Shown here: in pieces, positions 8,300 through 16,988 of the stretch
How positions within the stretch are numbered: position 1 is the stretch's first letter
How the letters are laid out: each line of letters starts with the position of its first letter
DNA from: Lachnospiraceae bacterium
GTDB taxonomy: Bacteria; Bacillota; Clostridia; Lachnospirales; Lachnospiraceae
Direction of reading: 5' to 3'
Length of the DNA: 64,000 nt
Assembly (NCBI GenBank): GCA_015057085.1
Contig: SVFB01000056.1
Location: forward strand, 1 to 64,000
Position numbers and translations under genes: made by a program
Notes under the pieces: model-generated
Told to the model about the DNA's origin: nothing
The model's database searches: none
What the model saw: the letters and a program-made list of their open reading frames with translations, nothing else

Positions 8300-9913
8300 A
8301 TGGAAATCAAGGGAAAGAGTGTCTTTAACGGCATCGCGATTGGAAAAATTGAGATTTACAGCAAAGGCGACAAGACCGTCGTTCGCAAAAGCGTGAGCGA
8401 TACGGCTGCAGAGGTTTCTCGCTTTGAAAAAGCAAAGCAAGATGCCTCTGAGCAGCTTGCTGCATTATACGAAAAGGCTTTAAAAGAAGTCGGAGAAGTA
8501 AATGCGGCCATCTTCGAAGTGCATCAGATGATGCTTGAGGATCCGGATTTTGTAGAAGCGGTAATTGGGATAATCGAGAACCAGAGCGTAAATGCGGAAT
8601 ACGCAGTTGCTCAGACCGGTGATAATTTCGCGGAAATGTTTGCGGCAATGGATGATGATTATATGCGTGCAAGAGCCGCCGATATCAAAGATATTTCAGA
8701 TCGACTTGTTGGAATTTTGTGCGGTGTCGGAGCTGATGGGATTCGTTCGGAAGAACCGGTTATTCTCTTAGCAGATGATTTGGCTCCGTCGGAAACAGTA
8801 CAGCTTGATAAATCAAAGGTTCTTTCCTTTGTCACCAAACATGGTTCTGCAAATTCGCATACCGCAATTCTTGCAAGAACAATGAACATTCCGGCACTGA
8901 TTTCCGTAGATTATCCGGAGGACTGCGAAGGCAAAACCGCGATTGTCGATGGATTCGAAGGAATTATCATCATCGATCCGCCGGTGAGCGAATTGGAAAA
9001 ATACACAGAGCGCCTAAATAAAGCGCAAGAAGAGAAGATGCTTCTTCAGCAGTTAAAGGGCAAAGAAAATGTGACCTTAGACGGAAGAAAAATCAATCTC
9101 TATGCGAATATAGGCGGCGTATCTGATGTGGCAGCAGTTCTTGCGAATGATGCTTCAGGAATCGGATTGTTCAGAAGTGAATTTCTCTACTTGGGAACAG
9201 ATGATTATCCAACCGAAGAGCAGCAGTTTTTGGCATACAAGAGTGTTGCTGAAACCATGGCCGGAAAAAAGGTCATCATTCGTACGTTGGATATCGGTGC
9301 AGACAAGCAGGTAGACTATTTTAATCTCGGAAAAGAAGATAACCCGGCTATGGGATATCGTGCAATCCGAATTTGCCTCGACAGACCGGAAATCTTCAAA
9401 ACCCAGCTTCGTGCAATTTATCGCGCAAGCTATTACGGTAATCTTTCGATTATGTTCCCGATGATCATATCAGTGGACGAGGTAAAGAAGATTAAAAGTA
9501 TTGTCGAAGAGGTGAAAGAGTCCCTCAGACAAGATGGAATTCCGTTCAAGGAAGTGGAACTTGGGGTAATGATTGAAACTCCGGCGGCAGTTATGATTTC
9601 AGATCTGCTGGCAAAGGAAGTTGATTTCTTCTCAATTGGAACCAATGATTTGACGCAGTATACGCTGGCGATTGATCGTCAGAACGCAAAGCTGGACAAT
9701 ATTTATGATTCTCATCATCCTGCAATTCTACGAATGCTTCAGATGGTCGTAGACAATGGGCATAAAGAAGGGTGCTGGGTTGGAATCTGTGGAGAGCTCG
9801 GTGCTGATACCAGTCTGACAGAGACTTTCATCAACATGGGATTCGACGAATTGTCTGTTTCACCATCCATGGTGCTTCGCGTAAGAGACAAAATTCGAAA
9901 GACCGGCGCATAA
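8300..9913 (+). CDS. ptsI: PTS enzyme I
   Basis: A 537-residue phosphoenolpyruvate-protein phosphotransferase that starts the PTS relay by taking phosphate from PEP to its own His (about residue 187, in ANSHTAILAR) and then to HPr. The PEP-binding TIM-barrel half has GIGLFRSEFLYL, the SIGTNDLTQYTLAIDR signature and the C-terminal GICGELGAD loop with the active Cys. The phospho-His region reads HGSANSHTA instead of the usual GGRTSHTA; the His itself is kept. The start is 3 bases after the ptsH stop, and a strong terminator follows. Confidence 0.95.
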   Translation: MEIKGKSVFNGIAIGKIEIYSKGDKTVVRKSVSDTAAEVSRFEKAKQDASEQLAALYEKALKEVGEVNAAIFEVHQMMLEDPDFVEAVIGIIENQSVNAEYAVAQTGDNFAEMFAAMDDDYMRARAADIKDISDRLVGILCGVGADGIRSEEPVILLADDLAPSETVQLDKSKVLSFVTKHGSANSHTAILARTMNIPALISVDYPEDCEGKTAIVDGFEGIIIIDPPVSELEKYTERLNKAQEEKMLLQQLKGKENVTLDGRKINLYANIGGVSDVAAVLANDASGIGLFRSEFLYLGTDDYPTEEQQFLAYKSVAETMAGKKVIIRTLDIGADKQVDYFNLGKEDNPAMGYRAIRICLDRPEIFKTQLRAIYRASYYGNLSIMFPMIISVDEVKKIKSIVEEVKESLRQDGIPFKEVELGVMIETPAAVMISDLLAKEVDFFSIGTNDLTQYTLAIDRQNAKLDNIYDSHHPAILRMLQMVVDNGHKEGCWVGICGELGADTSLTETFINMGFDELSVSPSMVLRVRDKIRKTGA

Positions 9914-9939
9914 AGCAATGTTATGGTTTGATTTTTATT

Positions 9940-9973
9940 ACGGCTACTAGTAAAATAGACTAGTAGCCGTTTT
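9940..9973 (+). terminator. Terminator of the fru operon
   Basis: Perfect 12-bp stem ACGGCTACTAGT / ACTAGTAGCCGT with a 7-base loop, then TTTT. Confidence 0.88.
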
Positions 9974-10036
9974 AAATTGGCAAAGTTTGCTAAATAATAG
10001 TATTTAAAAGAAACGTAAAGTAAGGAAGTATAGGAA

Positions 10037-10906
10037 ATGAGCGCACAGGATAAAATCGAAAAAGTACTTAGAGATATTCATGTATTGCTTTCCAAAAGTG
10101 AGCCGCTTCCGGGTCATCCGGGCCAGGTGGTAATCACAAAACAGGAAGTTTTAGACCTGCTTGCGGAGTTAAATACAAGCATTTATGGAATTATGGATGA
10201 GTATGAATTAACAGCGAGAAGCCGAGATAAGGCAGAGCGTGAATTCAGAAAGCGTGGAGACGAAATCATTTGGGACGCAAGCCGAAAAGCAGAAGATGTG
10301 TATGCAGCCTCTGTAATGTATTCAGAGGAGGCGCTGAACAACATCCAGGAAATTATGCAGCAGGCAACCACATCCATGCAGGACATTTATAAAGAAATGA
10401 ATGCGAAGCTTTTAGAAGAGCAACGCGTTGTGCATAATAATCAATCTGAACTGAAAGCACAATTGCGTGACTTAAGGGATACCGAGAAATATCTGCGCCT
10501 CATTGAGGATCGAAACGAAGAAATCCTAAAAGAAAAGCGAAAGAGCGGAAAAGCGCCAAAGGCAGAGGCTTCGCTGTATGCAAATCGTCAGACCGAAATT
10601 AAGGTGAATACGGAAGTGCTTGAGAAACTGGGATTGGCAGAGGATGCGCCGCTTGATGATGCGGTGGATGCTAGAGCACAGGCTGCAGAGGATGCAAAGG
10701 TAGTAGCAGAAGCTCAGAAAAAAGAAGCAAAAGCAGTCCAAGAGACGGATGAATATGATGATGATTTAGAATTATTAGATGAAAAGGAGACTTTTGCAAA
10801 TTTAGAGGAGGCAATGGCTTCAAAGAAAAAAGACAAAGAATCTGAAGGATTCGGAAAGATGCTCAAAAACATTACAAGCAGTTTCGGGGGAAATAAAAAA
10901 GTATGA
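10037..10906 (+). CDS. DivIVA-like coiled-coil protein, uncharacterised
   Basis: A 289-residue, highly charged protein. Residues 1-60 carry a conserved-looking segment (ITKQEVLDLLAELN), then a long coiled coil spans about residues 60-175, followed by an Ala/Glu/Asp-rich linker and a C-terminus KMLKNITSSFGG that could be an amphipathic membrane helix. Lachnospiraceae homologues are often loosely labelled as ATPase or V-type ATPase subunit H, but no nucleotide motif is visible. Its stop overlaps the start of the response regulator (ATGA), so the three genes form an operon and it may act with the two-component system at the membrane. Function unknown. Confidence 0.75.
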   Translation: MSAQDKIEKVLRDIHVLLSKSEPLPGHPGQVVITKQEVLDLLAELNTSIYGIMDEYELTARSRDKAEREFRKRGDEIIWDASRKAEDVYAASVMYSEEALNNIQEIMQQATTSMQDIYKEMNAKLLEEQRVVHNNQSELKAQLRDLRDTEKYLRLIEDRNEEILKEKRKSGKAPKAEASLYANRQTEIKVNTEVLEKLGLAEDAPLDDAVDARAQAAEDAKVVAEAQKKEAKAVQETDEYDDDLELLDEKETFANLEEAMASKKKDKESEGFGKMLKNITSSFGGNKKV

Positions 10907-11589
10907 CAGTATTAGTATGTGATGATGATAAATCAATTGTAGAAGCAATTGAAATTTATCTCCTTCAGGAAAATTTAGAAGTAAAAAAAGCCTATGACGG
11001 AGAAGAAGCGCTATCCATCATTGCCGAGGGAGGCATCGATCTTTTGATTATAGACGTGATGATGCCGAAATTAGATGGCATTCGCGCCACATTACAGATT
11101 CGAAAAGAGAGTCAGATTCCGATTATCATTCTCTCCGCAAAGACAGAGGATGCAGATAAGATTTTAGGTTTAAATGTGGGAGCTGATGACTATATCACAA
11201 AGCCGTTCAATCCACTGGAGCTGGTTGCACGAGTAAAATCTCAACTGAGAAGAATTGCTTTTGTTTCGAAGAGCGAAAATGAAAATGCCACGATCTATAA
11301 GGCCAACGGACTCGAAATCAATGACGATTTAAAGACAGTAACCGTGGATGGCGAGGAAGTGAAGCTGACCCCGATTGAATATAATATACTCTTACTTTTG
11401 GTAAAAAATAAGGGCAAAGTATATTCCATTAATCAGATTTATGAGAGTATCTGGAATGCGGAAGCAGTGGGAGCTGACAATACGGTAGCCGTACACATCC
11501 GACATATTCGGGAAAAAATCGAAATTAATCCGAAGGAGCCTCGTTATTTAAAAGTAGTTTGGGGCGTAGGATACAAAATAGAAGGATAA
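10903..11589 (+). CDS. OmpR-family response regulator
   Basis: A 228-residue two-component response regulator. The receiver domain has the acidic pocket DDDK (7-10), the phospho-acceptor Asp51 in LLIIDVMMPKLDG and the conserved Lys in ITKPFNP. A C-terminal winged helix (about 130-228) ends in NTVAVHIRHIREKIE and VWGVGYKIEG, typical of OmpR/PhoB and close in style to VanR-type regulators. It is translated with the adjacent sensor kinase, 4 bases apart. Target genes cannot be told from the sequence. Confidence 0.92.
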   Translation: MTVLVCDDDKSIVEAIEIYLLQENLEVKKAYDGEEALSIIAEGGIDLLIIDVMMPKLDGIRATLQIRKESQIPIIILSAKTEDADKILGLNVGADDYITKPFNPLELVARVKSQLRRIAFVSKSENENATIYKANGLEINDDLKTVTVDGEEVKLTPIEYNILLLLVKNKGKVYSINQIYESIWNAEAVGADNTVAVHIRHIREKIEINPKEPRYLKVVWGVGYKIEG

Positions 11590-11593
11590 GATC

Positions 11594-13066
11594 ATGGAAG
11601 AAAGAAGTTTCGCGAAAAAGGCATTTGCAGTTGCGATAGAGCAGTTGTTTATGCTGATAACGATTTTAAGTCTCTTTGCAGCTGACTATTTTCAAAAGGC
11701 AGGTGACAAAAAACCGGCCATCGGGCTTCTGGGATTGTCCATTCTGGGTCTGATAATGGTATTTGTCACAATAGGATATCTGACAAATGCCATTTCTTCA
11801 TTTCACGGTCTTGATAAAATAGGAGCAGATATTCAATTTGCGGTTTTGGCGGTAATCATCGCTCTCTTAATGAGCTTGATTTTGCCAATCAACGGTAATT
11901 ACGCATTGGCCGACAGAATGGTGGTAGTCGGAGTAGTTACTTATCTGATGAGTAGCGCATTTTTGCTGGTATATGCCAGCTTCGTGACACAGATTAAGGA
12001 CAAAATATTATGGAAAAACTGTTTCTTGGTCAGACTTAGTCATTTGATTATGACAAGCTTGTTTCAGCATACTATGCTGGCGAGAGCCCTGCGAGGTTTG
12101 CTGGCCTGGGCAGTGGGAATCGCCGGAACGGCCATCTTTTTCCTGCAAAAAAGATGGTGGGGATTGGTATGTCTTGCGATTTCGATTGTGATTGAGCTGT
12201 ATTATTCTTTGAATAAGGCATACGAAGAGAAAAAGATTCGGGAAGCCATTTTAAAGATCACGGAAGGTGATTTGAATCATCATTTGGAAGTGGAGCAGTT
12301 TCATGGGGATCAAAGCCAGACCGCAGAAGCCGTCAATCATATCAGAGATGGATTGGACAAGGCTGTCAAAAGCGGAATCAAGAATGAGCGCATGAAAGCA
12401 GACTTGATTACAAATGTTTCCCATGATTTAAAGACACCGCTGACATCCATCATTAATTATGTCAATATTCTAAAGGAAAAAATCCCGGAGACAGAAGATA
12501 CATGGCAGTATCTTGCGATTTTGGATGAGAAATCCCAGAGATTAAAGACTTTGTTAGAAGATTTGTTAGAGGTATCGCGACTCACATCCGGAACCGTTGA
12601 ATACGAAATTAATCGCATTGATTTTGTGGAATTGCTTTATGAAATCGGGGGAGAATATGATGATCGCTTCGAAAAGAGAGGTCTTACGATTGTCACAAAG
12701 CTGCCTAGACTTCCGATTTTGATTGATGCAGACGGAAGACAACTGTGCCGTGCTGTAGAAAATTTGTATACAAATGCAGCGAAATACGCAAAAGCAGATA
12801 CGCATGTACAAGTGGAGCTAAAGAAGAAAAATGACAACGCAATTCTTACAATTCGAAATATAATGGAACAGCCGATAACATTTGATTCAGAGGCAGGCGT
12901 GGATTTGACAGAGCGATTTGTGCGAGGCGATAAATCCAGAACCACGGAAGGAAGCGGTTTGGGATTATCGATTACAAAGGAAATTGTTTCTCAAATGGGA
13001 GGCCAATTTCAAGTGCAAGTGGAGGAAGATCTCTATATTGCATCAATTACTTTCAAAATTCCTTGA
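11594..13066 (+). CDS. Membrane sensor histidine kinase
   Basis: A 490-residue sensor partner of the preceding regulator. The N-terminal third is hydrophobic with about six membrane segments and little extracellular loop, suggesting it senses a membrane signal. A short HAMP-like linker (ILKITEGDLNHHLEVEQ) leads to the H box VSHDLKTPLTSI with the phospho-His, then the N box NLYTNAAKYAK and the G box GSGLGLSI. All catalytic motifs are intact. The signal is unknown. Confidence 0.9.
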   Translation: MEERSFAKKAFAVAIEQLFMLITILSLFAADYFQKAGDKKPAIGLLGLSILGLIMVFVTIGYLTNAISSFHGLDKIGADIQFAVLAVIIALLMSLILPINGNYALADRMVVVGVVTYLMSSAFLLVYASFVTQIKDKILWKNCFLVRLSHLIMTSLFQHTMLARALRGLLAWAVGIAGTAIFFLQKRWWGLVCLAISIVIELYYSLNKAYEEKKIREAILKITEGDLNHHLEVEQFHGDQSQTAEAVNHIRDGLDKAVKSGIKNERMKADLITNVSHDLKTPLTSIINYVNILKEKIPETEDTWQYLAILDEKSQRLKTLLEDLLEVSRLTSGTVEYEINRIDFVELLYEIGGEYDDRFEKRGLTIVTKLPRLPILIDADGRQLCRAVENLYTNAAKYAKADTHVQVELKKKNDNAILTIRNIMEQPITFDSEAGVDLTERFVRGDKSRTTEGSGLGLSITKEIVSQMGGQFQVQVEEDLYIASITFKIP

Positions 13067-13091
13067 TTTAAAGGTCTATAGTCGATATAAT
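13063..13091 (+). promoter_or_regulatory. Sigma-A promoter before the hydratase gene
   Basis: TTGATT (13063-13068), a 17-bp spacer, then TATAAT (13086-13091). It overlaps the last codons of the kinase gene and gives the hydratase gene its own start signal. Confidence 0.7.
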
Positions 13092-13136
13092 TTGGTTTAA
13101 TGAGTTAAAGTGTTACAGAGAGAGGAGAACCCTAAA

Positions 13137-15419
13137 ATGAAACTTTATGAAAACGGCGCCTATTTGGTAAACGGTACCGAGGTTGTATATTCCGGACAAG
13201 AGCATGCAGGAATGCCATCCAAGGAAGAGGCAAAGAAGAATACCATTGCTTATGGTATTTTGGAGAAGCATAATACTTCCGGAAATATGGAAAAGCTACA
13301 GATTAAATTCGATAAGCTTACCTCTCATGATATTACATTCGTAGGTATTATTCAGACTGCAAGAGCATCAGGATTGGAAAAATTCCCAATTCCTTATGTA
13401 TTGACCAATTGCCACAACAGTTTATGTGCAGTTGGCGGAACCATCAATGAAGATGATCACATGTTTGGATTAACCTGCGCAAAGAAATATGGCGGTGTAT
13501 ATGTACCACCTCATCAGGCTGTTATTCATCAGTTTGCCCGTGAAATGTTGGCAGGCGGCGGAAAAATGATTCTTGGATCCGATTCCCATACTCGTTATGG
13601 TGCACTTGGAACCATGGCTGTGGGCGAAGGAGGACCTGAGCTTGTAAAGCAGTTATTGAATCAGACATATGATATTGATATGCCGGAAGTTGTAGGTCTA
13701 TATCTGACCGGAGAACCGGTTAAGGGCGTAGGACCACAGGACGTTGCACTTGCAATTATCGGTGCAGTATTCGAAAACGGATTTGTAAAGAACCGTGTAA
13801 TGGAATTTGTAGGACCGGGTGTAAAGAACTTAACAGCAGATTTCCGAATTGGTGTGGATGTAATGACCACAGAGACAACCTGTCTTTCATCTATTTGGAG
13901 TACAGATGAGAAGATTCAGGAATTCTATGAGATTCATGGAAGAAGCGAGGATTATGCTTGTCTGAATCCGGGACCATGTGCATATTATGATCGTTTCATC
14001 GAAATCGATCTTTCAGAGATTCGTCCGATGATCGCAATGCCATTCCACCCAAGCAATGTATATACCATCGATGATTTGAATGCAAATTTGATGGATATTT
14101 TGGATGATTGCGAGAAGAGAGCAGAAGTCAGCTTTGATGGAAAAGTAAAATTAGATTTAAAGAGCAAAGTCAGAAATGGAAAATTATATGTAGATCAGGG
14201 AATCATCGCAGGATGTGCCGGAGGTGGATACGAAAATATCTGTGATGCAGCAGATATTTTGCGTGGAACTTCAATTGGAGCGGATGAATTTACTTTATCT
14301 GTTTATCCGGCATCAACTCCGATTTATATGCAGCTTGTGAAAAACGGTGCAGTGGCCACTCTTATGGAGACAGGTGCAATCGTGAAGACCGCATTCTGTG
14401 GACCATGTTTCGGAGCCGGAGATACACCTGCAAATAATGCATTCTCAATTCGTCATTCTACAAGAAACTTCCCGAACAGAGAAGGTTCTAAGGTACAGAA
14501 CGGACAGATTGCATCCGTTGCATTGATGGATGCTCGTTCAATCGCTGCAACTGCGGCAAACAAGGGTTATCTGACCAGTGCATGTGATGTAGATGTGAAC
14601 TTCACGAGACCGAAGTATTTCTTCGACAGCAGAATTTACGAAAACCGCGTATTCGATTCTCATGGCGTGGCAGATCCATCCGTAGAAATTCAGTTAGGAC
14701 CAAACATCAAGGATTGGCCGGCAATGTCTGCTTTACCGGAAGATTTGGTATTGAAGGTCGTATCTGAGATTCACGATCCGGTTACAACAACAGATGAATT
14801 GATTCCATCCGGAGAGACCTCTTCATATCGTTCAAATCCTTTGGGACTTGCAGAGTTTGCACTTTCCAGAAAGGATCCTGAATATGTAGGACGCGCAAAG
14901 GAAGTACAGAAAGTACAAAAGAACATTGAAGCCGGAGTAAGCCCGAAGCAGGCAGATGATGCTGAAGTAAAAGCTGTGATGGCAGCCATTCAGAAAGCAT
15001 ATCCGGACAAGGATTATACAAATGGAAATCTGGTGAACAACATCGGATTTGGAAGCACCATCTTTGCAGTAAAACCGGGTGACGGATCTGCGAGAGAGCA
15101 GGCAGCATCTTGCCAGAAAGTATTAGGTGGATGGGCAAATATCGCAAATGAATATGCGACCAAGCGTTATCGTTCAAACTTAATTAACTGGGGAATGCTC
15201 CCATTCTTAATCGACGAAGGAGAACTTCCGTTTAAGAATCTTGATTATATCTTCCTTCCGGGAATCAGAGCTGCAGTTGCAGCAGGTGCAACGGAGTTTG
15301 ATGCATACAAGATTGAGGGAGAAAACCTTGTGCCATTTAAGCTTCATATGGCAGAATTGACATCGGACGAAAAAGATATCATTTTGAAAGGCTGTCTAAT
15401 CAACTACAACAGAAGATAA
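13137..15419 (+). CDS. Aconitase-family hydratase (YbhJ-like)
   Basis: A 760-residue member of the aconitase superfamily, which isomerises or hydrates tricarboxylic acids using a 4Fe-4S cluster. Three cluster cysteines can be seen in the expected spacing: IIAGCAGG, then [10 protein letters not shown]. The segment [15 protein letters not shown] and the C-terminal swivel-type domain fit the family. It is closest in style to the putative hydratase YbhJ rather than to classical AcnA, but could serve as the aconitase of this organism. ATG 13137 has GAGGAGAACCC upstream; the frame from 13110 lacks a ribosome site. Confidence 0.82.
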   Translation: MKLYENGAYLVNGTEVVYSGQEHAGMPSKEEAKKNTIAYGILEKHNTSGNMEKLQIKFDKLTSHDITFVGIIQTARASGLEKFPIPYVLTNCHNSLCAVGGTINEDDHMFGLTCAKKYGGVYVPPHQAVIHQFAREMLAGGGKMILGSDSHTRYGALGTMAVGEGGPELVKQLLNQTYDIDMPEVVGLYLTGEPVKGVGPQDVALAIIGAVFENGFVKNRVMEFVGPGVKNLTADFRIGVDVMTTETTCLSSIWSTDEKIQEFYEIHGRSEDYACLNPGPCAYYDRFIEIDLSEIRPMIAMPFHPSNVYTIDDLNANLMDILDDCEKRAEVSFDGKVKLDLKSKVRNGKLYVDQGIIAGCAGGGYENICDAADILRGTSIGADEFTLSVYPASTPIYMQLVKNGAVATLMETGAIVKTAFCGPCFGAGDTPANNAFSIRHSTRNFPNREGSKVQNGQIASVALMDARSIAATAANKGYLTSACDVDVNFTRPKYFFDSRIYENRVFDSHGVADPSVEIQLGPNIKDWPAMSALPEDLVLKVVSEIHDPVTTTDELIPSGETSSYRSNPLGLAEFALSRKDPEYVGRAKEVQKVQKNIEAGVSPKQADDAEVKAVMAAIQKAYPDKDYTNGNLVNNIGFGSTIFAVKPGDGSAREQAASCQKVLGGWANIANEYATKRYRSNLINWGMLPFLIDEGELPFKNLDYIFLPGIRAAVAAGATEFDAYKIEGENLVPFKLHMAELTSDEKDIILKGCLINYNRR

Positions 15420-15435
15420 GAGCAGAGGCTAGTGT

Positions 15436-16866
15436 ATGGATAATTTAGAAAATGATTTAGAAAAACGTGCATTGAAAAAAGCCGCCTGGACCGAAAAATG
15501 GCGCTGGGGCGTCGTGGCTTTGGTTGTCATTTTGGTCTGCATAATGGTATTTTTCCTAATGTTTCGTTTTAAGGGATTCTCAGTATTTTGGGCAAAGGTA
15601 ATGAGCGCATTGGCACCGATTATTTTCGGTCTTGCAATTGCTTATATCCTAAATCCAATTGAAAGATTTTGGGAAAAGCTGTTTTTAAAGGCATTTCGGA
15701 ATATCAAAAGAGATAGCACCAGAAATCATCTGGCGAGAGGACTTTCCACGGGACTGACCATAATCATCTTTGTGATGGTGATTGTGGGATTGCTTTTAGC
15801 CGTGATTCCGGCTTTGATTCAGAGTATTATCACTTTGGTAAATACCATGCCAGGACAGGTGCAGGCCTTTATCGATTGGTTTGAAACCTTTGAATTGCCG
15901 GATAATCAGTTTGTAGATGTAGTTGAAAATACCTTAACTTCTGTAACAGAGAACTTAAACACCTGGTTAAAAACCAACCTGTTACCGCAAGCGCAGACTT
16001 ACCTGACATCACTTACAACGGGAGTGATTTCCATTGCCAAGGGAATTCTAAACTTTATCATCGGTATCATTGTGGCTATTTATGTTCTTACCATTAAGGA
16101 TACATTAAAAGGGCAGAGCAAAAAAATTATCTATGCAATATTTAAGCCAAAGCAGGCAAATATTGTACTAACCACAGTTCGCAAGTCCAGCGATATTTTC
16201 GGAGGTTTCATTTCCGGAAAGTTGGTAGATTCAGCGATTATCGGTGTGATTTGTTACTTCGGATGTCTGATTATTCACGTTCCGCAACCACTTTTGATTG
16301 CAGTAATCATTGGCGTGACAAATATCATCCCGGTATTCGGACCTTTCATCGGTGCGATTCCGGCGTTGCTTTTAGTAGTCATCCAAAGTCCGATTCATGC
16401 ATTGTATCTGTTGATTTTTATCGTGGTATTGCAGCAGGTGGACGGAAATATCATCGGTCCGAAGATTCTTGGAAATTCAACCGGATTGTCTACATTCTGG
16501 GTGATGTTTGCAATCTTAATCGGAAGTGGAATGTTTGGCTTCATGGGAATGCTTTTGGGTGTGCCGATCTTTGGAGTCATTTACTACATCATCAAGCAGA
16601 TTGTGGCTTATGGTGTGCGAAAGCGTCATCTCTCGGATAATACCTTAGATTATATCGATGCAGATTATGTTGATCCGATGACATTAGAGATTGTGCCGAT
16701 AGATCCGCTTGCAAAAGAAAAGGAACGATTGAAAGCACAAGAAGAGGCAAAGGGTAAACTTGCCAAGATTGTAGAAGAAAAGCTGGCGGAAATCAAAACC
16801 AACGGCAGCGAGACACAGGAGAATCAAGAATCTGAGGACGAATCAGATCAGGATAAATCCGAATAA
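15436..16866 (+). CDS. AI-2E family transporter (TqsA/YdiK-like)
   Basis: A 476-residue polytopic membrane protein with about eight hydrophobic segments. It has the family features FGLAIAYILNPIERFWEK near the N-terminus and VTNIIPVFGPFIGAIPA, QQVDGNIIGPKILG and GMLLGVPIFGVIYYI in the second half. Members of the family export small molecules or ions (AI-2 in E. coli TqsA, Na+/H+ in others), so the substrate is open. A charged Lys/Glu-rich tail of about 70 residues follows. It lies 16 bases after the hydratase gene and is closed by a terminator. Confidence 0.85.
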   Translation: MDNLENDLEKRALKKAAWTEKWRWGVVALVVILVCIMVFFLMFRFKGFSVFWAKVMSALAPIIFGLAIAYILNPIERFWEKLFLKAFRNIKRDSTRNHLARGLSTGLTIIIFVMVIVGLLLAVIPALIQSIITLVNTMPGQVQAFIDWFETFELPDNQFVDVVENTLTSVTENLNTWLKTNLLPQAQTYLTSLTTGVISIAKGILNFIIGIIVAIYVLTIKDTLKGQSKKIIYAIFKPKQANIVLTTVRKSSDIFGGFISGKLVDSAIIGVICYFGCLIIHVPQPLLIAVIIGVTNIIPVFGPFIGAIPALLLVVIQSPIHALYLLIFIVVLQQVDGNIIGPKILGNSTGLSTFWVMFAILIGSGMFGFMGMLLGVPIFGVIYYIIKQIVAYGVRKRHLSDNTLDYIDADYVDPMTLEIVPIDPLAKEKERLKAQEEAKGKLAKIVEEKLAEIKTNGSETQENQESEDESDQDKSE

Positions 16867-16889
16867 CAGAAAAATATAGATTCAAAATA

Positions 16890-16920
16890 GGGAAGAGGCT
16901 TGGAACTCTTCCCTTTTCTT
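16890..16920 (+). terminator. Rho-independent terminator
   Basis: GGGAAGAG / CTCTTCCC stem with an 8-base loop, then TTTTCTTTT. Confidence 0.85.
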
Positions 16921-16988
16921 TTCAGCTATGATACACTAGAAGTAGTATTTTGCGAGTATTTTTAGAGCATATATTGAGGTGAAATGAA

